Shown here: positions 22,201 to 31,440 of the stretch, one piece after another | Numbering within the stretch: the stretch's first letter is position 1 | Layout of the letters: each line of letters starts with the position of its first letter | Assembly (NCBI RefSeq): GCF_040954645.1 | Contig: NC_092805.1 | Coordinates: forward strand, 22,532,741-22,596,740 | Length of the DNA: 64,000 nt | Origin: Diabrotica undecimpunctata | Taxonomy: Eukaryota; Arthropoda; Insecta; Coleoptera; Chrysomelidae | Reading direction: 5' to 3' | Translations under genes and position numbers: made by a program | The notes under the pieces: model-generated | Told to the model about the DNA's origin: nothing | Databases searched by the model: none | What the model saw: only the letters and a program-made list of their open reading frames with translations

Positions 22201-25200
22201 AATGTAAGTAACAGAACGCTATCAAACAGAGGTAACATAATTACAGATTCAGTAGAAATACCCAATACTTTAAACTTGTTATTAAAAAATATTCCATTAG
22301 AAGCAATTGTAACCATCTCAAAAAAAGCTGATAGTACATACATATGTAACAAGACTGTTTTGGATGACCAACTTCTTCTTCATCCGTATACTACATTAGA
22401 ATTACACGAATTATTAAATCAAAAACTAAAAAACAAAAAATTTCAAGGCTTTGATGAAATCCCTGGGTTTTTACTAAAAAAGATAGTTTCTTTTATAACA
22501 TTGCCATTAACATATTTAGTTCATTTATCATTTTCAAATGGCAACTTTCCAAACTATATAAAAACTGGAAAGGTGCTTAAAAAAGTTGACCCTAAAGAAG
22601 TGAATAATTACTGTTGGATAACAATTTCTTGTGGTTTTTCAGAAATCTTTGAATACAGCTTTTTACAAAGACTTATTCATTTTTACAGATAAATAATGTT
22701 ATTGTTAGTAACCAACATGGTTTTCAGTCTAAAAAGTCTACAAATAAAGCAATTCACTTTTTTTATGATACTAAACTGTTTTTATAAATTTAATTTATTA
22801 ACTTTATTTATTATAAAATATTCTACACTTTACGAGTTTATTTACATACATTTATTTATTTAAACTACATAGAAACACTTAAATATTAATTTATTTACAA
22901 TTTATTTAAGATATTCACATCGGTTAATTTATTAATCGACACTTGTTTCAGACTGTCCTTTTAAGTCTCAAATCGTCCGTTATATACTTGATTTGTCTAT
23001 CTAGAAGTTTCTGCCTGCTTCTTTCACCTTCGGTCGGAACGAAGACAAATTCTTCGACCCTTATCTGGAAAGTTCCAATCGCAGTTCCAAACCCGTGTTC
23101 CCCTCTTATACCTGCGATTAATATGTTTACAGCTTATATGTTTTACAGATAATATGTTTACAGCTTAGGGTATGAGTCACATTTATCGTCACAATACTCT
23201 CAAAAGTTTAATAGATGCAGGAGAAAGTTCTGTTGAGATATTTTGTGATCTCAGCAGGGCCTTCGACTGTGTTAATCACGAAATTTTAATTTATAAATGA
23301 AAAAATATGGGTATTCAAGGGCGTTCATTGAATGGGTTAACATCTTATTTAACTGCGCGTCGGCAATACGTCAGCTTTACCGAGAAAGGCAAAAAATCAA
23401 ATACAAGTCATAAATATCCGAGAAAGGCAAAAAATCAAATACAAGTCATAAATATAACCATCTTGATATTAATATAGGTGTACCACAAGGCTCAATTTTA
23501 GCACCCATTCTATTTCTTATTTACGTAAAAGATGTCACGGTTAACTCAGATGGATATTTTACAATATTTGCAGAAAATATCCTGTAACAATTACCTATTA
23601 TTGAATACCCAAAAAACTGTTTTCATGCAGTTTCATAATAGGCAACAATGTGTTAACCCAATTAATTTGAATATAAATAGTAATGGCATTGAAAACATTT
23701 TATCAGTAAAGTTCCTAGGACTTCATATAGATGAAGGGACGTAGGTCTTTTTTTCTAAAAGTTTTGTTTTTTAACCAGCTTTCCGAATATTTTTTTGCCA
23801 TTTAATTTGAACTAAATTCTACGGACTTCTTGTTAATGTTTATAAGCTTAAAAGTCTATGTATATTAAATCATAGCAGTATATGTCTTAACGAAGGAAAT
23901 AAGTGCTGGATTATTGAGATCCATTCATTCAAATTATCTGGACCAGTCTTAGAAATTAGTTCACTTTCAAAAAATCTTATGAACAAACTAAATTTAGCAA
24001 AATTATTCTACCCATCTGTCCCATCTTTTGCACCCAATTCAAACACAATAAAACCCTCAGTTCAGGTACATTTAAACAAATTTTAATAAACAATAAAAAA
24101 GTTATTAACAATATACAAAAACAGCGATCTTGTTGTTCATTTTGCAATAGCTTTTTTGTTTATTAACCGATTTTAATTTAGCATATCTCATTTTGTGTAT
24201 CTTTTTTTCTGAAAAGTTGTCTTTTGATCAAATTTCTAAATAGACAAGATTTAAGTTATGAGCAAAATAATGAGTTTGAAGTTTTGGTTGTTTATTTACA
24301 AATAGTTCTAAAAAATTGATGAATCCCTAGATGAGAGTCTTTTTGTAATATCTAATACTACACCTTTCAACTGTCAAACCCGTCCATACAGTTGTGTCGA
24401 TTAAAAAACTAACTGAATTTGCCTCCAGTGCAAGATAGTTTCTTTTGCGCCTTGTCTCGGTACTGGTGATCGCTTCTGCCCTTCACCAGAGATTTTAGGA
24501 CTAGGAGAAATTTATATGGAGAGGTAGGATATATAGGGTTATGGGTCATAGTTTCACGTGCCGCTAACCCCTGAAGTAGGTATATTTTCACCGGGCTCGT
24601 GGAAAGTACCTACCCGCTACTTGGTTACATTACATTTGGAATATACATGAAAGTTCTGATTATGGCGGCACCACACTTCACTATGTGTTATTCGTTATGC
24701 GCCATATTCGGCCGTATAAGACTAAGTGTGGAGAGTACATTCGTCAATTATTGGCTTTATTCGCACGCATAAGCAAATACCCGAATAGCAAATACGCCTA
24801 TCCGTCCACTTGTCGATTTTTTGACGCACTTCAAAGGACATGAGTAAGCCGAATGTATAGGTCTGTTCCTTTGTTTTCTGGTGTAACACTAGTTCTAAAA
24901 AAGTGTAAAAGAGTGCTACTAAGTCGTTCCTTTGAAAGGTGTAGTGTTACACCACTCTGTTCCTTTGAAAAGTGTAGCGAAAAAAGTGTCGATAAATCTA
25001 CACCTGCTTCTGAGAGGGTTACACTAGTCTTGCGCAGTATCATTCAACCGAGTTTAATAACTGTTGAAAAAATATCTTTTTCTTTTTAGTTTAATTTCAG
25101 TTTAAAACCTTTAAAAAGCTTTTGTTAATTTTAAAAACTAAAGAACCTACAAATTGTAATTTAGTTTAATTTTGTTGTTTTTTTTTTAATTGAGTTGATA

Positions 25201-28200
25201 ATTTTATTTCATCTCTTATTTTTATAAATATTTTAAAAAAGATTCCTAGTTATTCATAATGAAGTAGTTAGAAATAAATTAAAGAAGGAAAATCGAAAGT
25301 AGAAGAAAACAAAACAAAAACATCTAAAGATACACAAGTATTTTTACTTCATAGTAAAATATCCTGACTTTGAGTAACCGCAACTCAAAGGTTAACTATA
25401 CTAGAAGGTTCCTTTGTTTAGTGACTTCTTCTTTAAGTGCCGTCTCCCGATCGGAGGTTGGATATCATCATCACTATCTTTACTCTATCTACTGCTGCTC
25501 TGAAGAGTTCTATAGAACTGCATTTAAACCAGCCCCATAAATTATTCAATCATGACACTCTCCTTCTTTCTATACTCCTTCCTCCTCTTATCTTTCCCTG
25601 TATTGTCAGCCTTAGTAGTTCGTATCGTTGTCCCCTCATTACGTGTCTCAAATATTGTAACTTTCTTATTTTTATTGTGTTTAGTATTTCGCATTCTTTG
25701 CCCATTCCTCGCAATACTTCCGTGTTAGTTTTCTTCTGTGTCCATGCTATTCTAAGCATCCTCCTGTAACACCACATTTCAAAGGACTGTAACTTATTTA
25801 TGTGTTCTTGCTTTAATGTCCAGCATTCAAGTCCATATTGCAGTATCAAAAACACGTAGCATCTCAGTGCTCTTACTCTCAGTTCTAATCTAATGTCTTT
25901 GTTGCAGAGAATTGTTTTCATTTTTACAAACGCATTTCTTGCTATTTCTATCCTGGCTCTTATTTCAGTTGTTTGATCATTATTGTCTGAAATCCAGGTT
26001 CCTAGGTATTTGTATTTATCAACCCTTTCTATCGGTACATTTCCCAAATGTATGTTTTGTTCCCAAATTTGTTTTCTTTGTTATTATCAGTGACACAACT
26101 TGTTTAGTGACACAACCATGATTTTCTTTTGACACTACCAGTGTAGCCTATATTAAACTGCACCCGTAAGTGCTACACTAGAAAACAAAGGAACTAAGGA
26201 ACAGACCTTATGTGTCGAGTGCCCACACTTCGCTCGCACCGGTGGCGGTGGTTGTATCGCTCTTTATCTTAACCTAACTTTATTGTAATTCTCGTTGTTC
26301 TTAAAGCATTAGTTCGATAAATTTGTGTGTTTATATACAACTATCGTACCGATTAGGTAGATACGCTTTCATTTGTGGTGTACCTACTGTGAAAGGGAGT
26401 GGACAAATAAAAAGGTAATGAGATTTCTAGATTTATACCAGATGCAGCCTCATAAAATTCTCATTTTATACAAATTAACTCTAACTGATAATACAGCAAA
26501 AATATTCTAAATAAAGTAAGTAATTAAAAAGAGTATGGAGAACTCTAGTGCAGTTTACCGTGCCTTTTACTATAACGAAAGGATTTCTGCGAATTCCATT
26601 AATCGTTTAGAGGTGTAAGTTGGTTGAATGTACTTTAGTAGTCCAGTCGTCAAAGCTTTGACACCTAAAAATCGTACGAACAAGCTGAATTTTGCCGAGA
26701 ATATCAATTTTGGGACTGTAAAAAGATGTAAAAAGGTTTACCACTTTTACCCCCGGGCTTCCCTCTAAAACCCGACTCATAGAGGGATAAAAATTTAAAA
26801 AATCGATTTACCAAGAACCTCTACGCCGTAATAAGACATTTTCCAAATAAAAAAGTGTAGCTGGGATGACTTTGAATAAAAATGTTAATTATCACTTTTT
26901 CTGTAGAATTAATCGTTCTCTCAGAAACAACGTCAGTTGCGCGCGCGAAATCAATATAAAATAAAATGTCTATCAAGTGGACGGTAAAAATTCGATATCT
27001 TTTGATCAGAGTATCCTATCGACAAAAATCAAAATACGTTTTAAAGGTGAATAGTCCATCTTTCTTTTGCAATTTTTGTATTTTGCCGCAAATGAAGTCA
27101 GTTTCTATAAATCTGTTCAATAAATAAACGTTGCGCGATTTGTGCCATTTTTTACAATTCTCGTGAGACCAATAAAATTTATCACTATAATTGAACGGTC
27201 ATAGTGAAATTTCGATTTTTAGAGACTAATTTTCAAAATCTATAACATGAAATTAAAATTTTCAGTTGTGGCAACAAAATCAGGCATTTGCAATATGACT
27301 AGAAAACGCAGAATTTAACTTTTACATTACAAATGGTCGCACGTCACAGGAAATGCCTCCAAGAAGATGGTTTTGAGTGTAATTTTTAGCAGAAGATGGG
27401 TAATTTTAAAAAACATACTATTGTTTGTTTTTTAACCAGGAGCAGTAATTCAAATTTATCGCGCCGTAATACTTGTTTGTAATTGGTCCAACCGCATGCA
27501 AGTTTACTCCACTGAATTATGACATTTTGACACTAATGACATTTATAAAATTTTAAAATTTAAAATTATATCGACGATTTTTTTGTATTTTCCGCGTTAT
27601 TCCTTTAATCTTTAGATTTTTTGTTTGTATTTATATAAAAAACAGTTCTTTTCAGAACTATTGAGCGACGTATTACTGTTATTAAGATAACAATATGGAT
27701 TCAATGCCAAGTACTAGTTGTAATCATCCTTCTCCACCTAAAAAACGCCGAGTAGATATGGGTCATTTATCATCAAATGAAAAACAATGCATTATAAACA
27801 TGTACAAACAAATAAAAATTGATAATCCTGGAATGAAAATAACACCCATGGTAGCAAAAATAAAACAGGTTAGTTTTGCAGAATACTAATTGTTAAAATC
27901 AAGACTTACTAAAGTACTGTGCTAATTTTAGGTGTTGCGAATTCAATTATTTACGGAACAATTAAGGAATATAAGCAGACTGGAACAGTAATATGTCCTA
28001 AAAATATTTTGGGTCGAGCTTCTATTCTTGCAACATACGATGAAAGAGTTAAAACAAAAAATATATATTGGAAGTGAATTGGAAAAAATTATTATTCAAA
28101 CATAAACAAAGTTAGGTTAGAATCGACGTGTGAGGTTGTCCGATACTGATTACTGGATTATTGCAATGCCGAGATAATCAACCAAAAAGAAGATGTATTT

Positions 28201-31045
28201 GGTGACTTTCCTAGTAACTTTCTTGTGTGTGAATCTGTCTTTTTAGTTTGCTCCTCCTGGTTAAAAAACAAACCATAGTTTAATTGAAAAAGAGCAGTTT
28301 TAAATGTTTTAACAGCTTTTATCACTACAGCTGTTTCGGCTGATTGCCTTTCTCAAGTGATCTATTTTTGGCATGCGTTTACACTTTATAGTCTCCAATG
28401 AAATAGGTTGAGGAGGGGAGAACTGTTTGTCTCAAGTTGGTCATTCAGAATTATATCTGTGTTTTTTAATTTATTGATTTCCATAGATTCTAACAAAGAT
28501 AGCTTAAGGCCTTTATTTTGAATGTGAAGAATTTTAAATTCGTCATTAAAAGAATGATTATGATCTAGAAGGTGAAGTGCGTATGTAGAATCTGTTTTTC
28601 TATTATTGAAAGCCCTTTTATGTTCTGCTATTCGTTTATTAAAATTTCTACCAGTTTGGCCGATGTAAGTTTTTGGGCAGTCGCCACATTTAAGTTTGTA
28701 CAGACCACTGTGTAAGTGTTTTTTATTTTTGCTCTTGTTGTTTTTAATATATTTGCCTAGGTTGTTAAACCAAAAACTTACATCGGACAAACTGGTAGAA
28801 ATTTTAATAAACGAATAGCAGAACATAAAAGGGCTTTCAATAATAGAAAAACAGATTCTACATACGCACTTCACCTTCTAGATCATAACCATTCTTTTAA
28901 TGACAAATTTCAAATTCTTCATATGTAAAATAAAGACCCTAAGCTATCTTTGTTAGAGTCTGTGGAAATTAACAAATTAAAAACACAGATATAATTCTGA
29001 ATGACCAACTTGAGACAAACAGTTCTCCCCTCCTCAACCTATTTCATTAGATATTATAAAGTGTAAACGCATGCCAAAAATAGATCACTTGAGAAAGGCA
29101 ATCAGCCGAAACAGCTGTAGTGATAAGAGTATAAAATAAATTTTGTGGAAGTTTTGAAAACAAAGTTTTCAGTGTTTTATTGTTACATAAAATGAATTTC
29201 CATCAAGTAACGGTCGAATCCATCAAATATTTAAAATGCCTCACATTTGTTGCCAAAACTCTAAACTAAAGGCCATGTTATAGGTTTTAAAGATTAGGCT
29301 CTAGTTATCGAAACTCCATAGTGGCCGGTTAATAAAAGGAATAAATTGTATTGATCCCATGAGAATCATAAAAATTGGCAAAAATTTATTTGCGGCCAAA
29401 TAAAAAAATTGCGTACAAAAGCTGCATTCTTTACCTTTAAAACGCATCCTGATTTTTGTCGATAGGATATTCGGATCAAAAGATATCGAATTTTTACCGT
29501 CGAGCTGATACAAATTTTATTGAACATTCATTTCGCGCGCGTAACTGACATTTAAAATTGTCGATCGCTTCAAGCGTTGTTTCTGAGAGGACGGTTCATT
29601 CTACACAAAAAATGCTAATAAACATTTTTGTTCAAAATTAACTTGGCTAAATTTTTTATTTTAAGTATTTTTTTCTACGGAATACAGATTCTTGGTAAAT
29701 CGATTTTTTTCCGTTTCCCCCTTGTAGAGGAGATCGGTTTTTAAGAGAAAGCCCGAGGGTAAAAGTGGTAAACCTTTCCTTCATCTTTTTTGGCGTTCTA
29801 AAATTGACATTCTCGGCAAAATTCAGCTTGTTCGTATGATTTTTAGAGGTTCAGTGGCATTTTCGTCTCTGACGACTGGAGTATAGATATACTGCATTAA
29901 TTTGTCTCCCGTTTATTTCATTCTAATCACGCACATTTAAACACGTTTTGAAATTAGACTTAGATAATCTTTGTTTATTACAGAAAGGAAAACAACAGCA
30001 CTTCCAACTGGGACAATGGTTTAGAGATAGATATGACGGATATTTGCCAAGAAACTATTTCGTAGATGATATTTATGTGATGTCATCAGATTACGACAGA
30101 ACTCTTATGTCAGCCGAAGCAAATCTGGCTGGCCTGTATCCACCTGTAAAAACGCAAACGTGGGAACCGAAACTTAAATGGCAGCCGATTCCAGTACATT
30201 CCAGTCCTAGAAATCAAGATGCACTGGTAGCTGGCCAGAAACCGTGTGCTAAATATGACCTGTTGTTGAAACAACTTTATAAAACGCCGTATTTTAGAAA
30301 TATGAGCCATACCAATCATGATCTATTTGCTTATTTGACGAGATATACTGGACATTTAGTGGCAGATTTGAAAGAGGTTCAATACTTGTATAGTAATCTA
30401 TATATAGAAAGTTTGTTCAACTATACTCTACCGCCATGGACCTCCAAAGTTTTTCCCGGTAAATTAAAGTCCTTAGCTAGTTTAGGCTTTGCAGTGGAGA
30501 CTTGGACGCCTGAAATGGCTAGGTTCAAAACAGGCCCTATCTTTAACTATATAACGAGCTATTTTAAAAATAGGACTTCAAAAAATCCAACCTCTACAAA
30601 ATTTGTAGTATTTTCCGCTCATGATACGAATATTGCCAATGTGCTTAACTCCATGGGAGCTTTTGACCCTCACTGTCCTCCTTATACAAGTACCATTTTG
30701 TTCGAGTTGTGGAGAAGTGCTCGTGGTGAGGACTATATAAACATTTTGTACAAGAATAGTACCGAACCGCGACCAATAGCTTTAAAAAATTGTCGTCTTA
30801 ATTGTAGCCTGTCTGATTTTGTTGAAATTTTAAAACCTATTACCATAACTCTAGACCAATGGGAGAAAGAGTGCGTAGTTAGATGGGATTTCGTTTGGCC
30901 TTTGACATTCCAATGGAATATTATCCTGATATGTTCATTGATAACAGTCATTTTGCTGTTATCGGCAGTGATAGTAGGTGTTCGGAAATCTAGAAAAGAA
31001 TGTGATAATAATTATATACAGTTGCCGAATGAAGAGTACGCCTAG
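19258..31045 (+). CDS. histidine acid phosphatase (lysosomal/prostatic type), membrane-anchored, 3 exons
   Basis: Exons: 19258-19341, 19398-19496 and 29984-31045, joined in phase 0 at GT...AG sites (GTG|GTAAGT, TTTAAAG|ATT, AAT|GTAAGT, TTATTACAG|AAA) to give 414 residues. Residues 1-18 form a signal peptide ([18 protein letters not shown]). The catalytic RHGDRTP is in exon 2 (His32 nucleophile), with [11 protein letters not shown] and the HD proton-donor motif AHDTN (His274-Asp275) in exon 3. Several N-glycosylation sites (NIS, NMS, NYT, NRT, NST, NCS) fit a lumenal enzyme that hydrolyses phosphomonoesters at acid pH. A hydrophobic segment at about 371-393 and a 21-residue cytosolic tail with YIQL (405-408), a YXX-phi sorting signal, fit lysosomal acid phosphatase rather than a secreted venom or seminal form. 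Intron 2 is 10.5 kb and full of transposons. No lesion seen. Confidence 0.95.
19497..20500 (+). other. start of phosphatase intron 2, no element recognised
   Basis: AT-rich DNA after the GTAAGT donor at 19497. I see no frame or repeat in this first kilobase. Confidence 0.4.
20508..20990 (-). pseudogene. non-LTR endonuclease domain remnant
   Basis: Minus strand: [20 protein letters not shown] and [20 protein letters not shown], then RGDRL (20508-20714), which is the DFNA-IG...G-GERN-RG-RL block of an APE-type endonuclease. Upstream, broken frames keep VLGLSET and a weak YAPT region. RT sequence is absent. Confidence 0.75.
21215..21462 (+). repeat. left arm of a long inverted repeat pair
   Basis: About 250 bp whose reverse complement recurs at 24115-24350 with roughly 85% identity by eye. 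Shared phrases include GATACACAAAATGAGATATG, AATCGGTTAATAAACAAAAA and TCATTATTTTGCT. The arms enclose about 2.65 kb including the RT remnant at 22190-23745. Confidence 0.75.
22770..23175. mobile_element. unidentified AT-rich insertion inside the RT remnant
   Basis: About 400 bp splits the RT frame. It begins with TTATTTA-rich DNA and ends with a near-duplication (TATGTTTACAGCTTA twice near 23116-23167). I could not name it; a solo LTR or MITE is possible. Confidence 0.35.
23381..23455. repeat. exact tandem duplication, 38 bp period
   Basis: CGAGAAAGGCAAAAAATCAA...AAATAT(C) occurs at 23381-23418 and again at 23419-23455 without mismatch, inside the RT remnant. Confidence 0.9.
23746..24114 (+). 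other. degraded DNA after RT remnant
   Basis: A frame piece [16 protein letters not shown] and [14 protein letters not shown] may be the far end of the same retroelement, but no motif confirms it. Confidence 0.3.
24115..24350 (-). repeat. right arm of a long inverted repeat pair
   Basis: Reverse complement of 21215-21462. See the left arm for shared phrases. Confidence 0.75.
24859..26208. mobile_element. non-autonomous DNA transposon with 3 bp TAT target copies, split by an RTE insertion
   Basis: The left end reads AGGTCTGTTCCTTTGTTTTC and the right end, reversed, AGGTCTGTTCCTTAGTTCC followed by TTTGTTTTCTAGTGTAGCAC; the right end has an 8-base insertion. TAT lies on both sides (24856-24858, 26209-26211). 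GTTCCTTTGAAA-GTGTAG subterminal repeats follow the left end. A 3 bp target and G-rich TIR suggest PIF/Harbinger, but no transposase is present, so the class is inference. Without the RTE insert and one target copy it is about 664 bp. Confidence 0.7.
25426..26099 (-). pseudogene. 5'-truncated RTE-like retrotransposon (RT C-terminus and 3' tail)
   Basis: A 674 bp insert flanked by the 12 bp direct repeat TTGTTTAGTGAC (25414-25425, 26100-26111). The minus-strand frame (25550-26047) holds [37 protein letters not shown] and [18 protein letters not shown], the usual RTE-type RT C-terminus. After a shift it continues [19 protein letters not shown] and a stop, then an AAGAAGAAG 3' tail. It interrupts the MITE-like element above. 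Confidence 0.88.
26212..26638 (+). other. intron DNA, no gene recognised
   Basis: Starts with a GC-rich phrase (CACACTTCGCTCGCACCGGT) that, with 24650-24858 on the other side of the TAT-flanked element, may be one older repeat. Nothing nameable. Confidence 0.3.
26641..27292 (+). repeat. left terminal inverted repeat of long-TIR copy A (type 2 end)
   Basis: About 650 bp, inverted copy at 29237-29881. The end signature after CCAGTCGTC is AAAGCTTTGACACCTAAAAA (type 2), unlike the right arm. Confidence 0.88.
27695..28077 (+). pseudogene. N-terminal fragment of a DDE-type transposase with one intron
   Basis: Exon 27695-27868 opens [19 protein letters not shown] (a basic, NLS-like start), then [19 protein letters not shown] and [13 protein letters not shown] donor CAG|GTTAGT at 27869 and acceptor TTTTAG at 27931 bound a 63-base intron. 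The following frame, [20 protein letters not shown] then [20 protein letters not shown], ends at a TGA at 28077. The layout (Ser/Pro start, short helical block, winged-helix-like IYGTIKEYK, basic linker) resembles the start of large DDE_3-type proteins common in insect genomes. The two parts do not join in phase (one base off), and no catalytic domain follows, so this copy is dead. Confidence 0.5.
28321..29126. pseudogene. Penelope-like element ends as an inverted duplication
   Basis: The minus-strand frame 28386-28874 carries a GIY-YIG nuclease ([20 protein letters not shown], then [17 protein letters not shown]). The same sequence recurs inverted on the plus strand from about 28780 to 29126 ([18 protein letters not shown] again), making a palindrome with arms of about 350 bp and a spacer near 28680-28780. 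Both outer ends carry the PLE terminal phrase ACTTGAGAAAGGCAATCAGC with CGAAACAGCTGTAGTG (28323-28358 and 29087-29122), a degenerate hammerhead-like hairpin. RT domain absent. The plus arm has more stops. It is inserted inside long-TIR copy A. Confidence 0.8.
29237..29881 (-). repeat. right terminal inverted repeat of long-TIR copy A (type 1 end)
   Basis: Inverted copy of 26641-27292. The end signature, read inward, is AGAGACGAAAATGCCACTGA (type 1). Confidence 0.88.
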
Positions 31046-31118
31046 TCGATTAATTTTAGGAAAATTGATAGTTTTGAATTGATTGGTAAATTTATTGGAC
31101 TGAACTGTGTAGTATTTA

Positions 31119-31124
31119 AATAAA
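31119..31124 (+). terminator. poly(A) signal of the acid phosphatase gene
   Basis: AATAAA 74 bases past the stop codon, followed by a GTTGTAACTTT region. A short 3' UTR is inferred. Confidence 0.7.
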
Positions 31125-31440
31125 ATATTGAAAAATGTTGTAACTTTAGGTTAGTACTGACATTGCGGCGATATGACCAGACTTAAGGTAAAAATGGGTA
31201 ATTACGGTTATTTACAAACGAATGGGTTTTTAAATTTCTTTATTGTGTACACGTTATTGTAAACATAAATTTAAATGTATTAATAAATCTGCAACGAGAA
31301 CATTATAGTTTTATGAAACAGTATGATAAATTAATCGTGTTTTTTTAAAAGTCACGTAGAATAAATTTGCGGGAAAACATAAAAAAAACTGTTCATAAAT
31401 CCAACCTCAAGAATTATTTGTTTGTTGCCATATACCGATA
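31125..31440. other. intergenic DNA, no gene recognised
   Basis: About 300 bp between the phosphatase poly(A) signal and the next transposon. Nothing recognised. Confidence 0.4.

Larger units (their letters stand above)
22190..23745 (+). pseudogene. CR1/Jockey-like reverse transcriptase, interrupted
   Basis: The plus-strand frame at 22276-22692 carries the RT start ([20 protein letters not shown], then [20 protein letters not shown]). It is followed by [20 protein letters not shown] before an AT-rich interruption (about 22770-23170). The RT resumes with [18 protein letters not shown] (motif B). The YxDD position reads FAEN, so the catalytic Asp pair is lost. It ends with [17 protein letters not shown] and [13 protein letters not shown]. 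Several shifts and stops make this a pseudogene. Confidence 0.8.
26641..29881 (+). mobile_element. long-TIR DNA transposon, copy A (undescribed family)
   Basis: 3241 bp bounded by about 650 bp inverted repeats (26641-27292 and 29237-29881), with TA on each side (26639-26640, 29882-29883). The outermost bases are STCCAGTCGTC. The arms share GTACGAACAAGCTGAATTTT, TTTACCACTTTTACCC, CGATTTACCAAGAA, CGCGCGAAAT and GGTAAAAATTCGATATCTTT. The interior holds a small spliced frame (27695-28077) and an inserted PLE palindrome (28321-29126). TA targets, TIR-internal coding and the frame's HTH-like look suggest the IS630/Tc1/mariner superfamily, but TIRs this long are unusual for it. Related copies: 40070-40250, 45240-46140, 58874-61831, plus an orphan end at 62353-62407. 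Confidence 0.88.

Noticed and set aside
22119..22352. Minus-strand frame of 77 codons in the phosphatase intron.
   Set aside because: Opposite strand of the RT remnant beginning about 22190.
24853..25089. Overlapping frames on both strands near the left end of the TAT-flanked element.
   Set aside because: Caused by GTTCCTTTGAAA-GTGTAG subterminal repeats, not coding.
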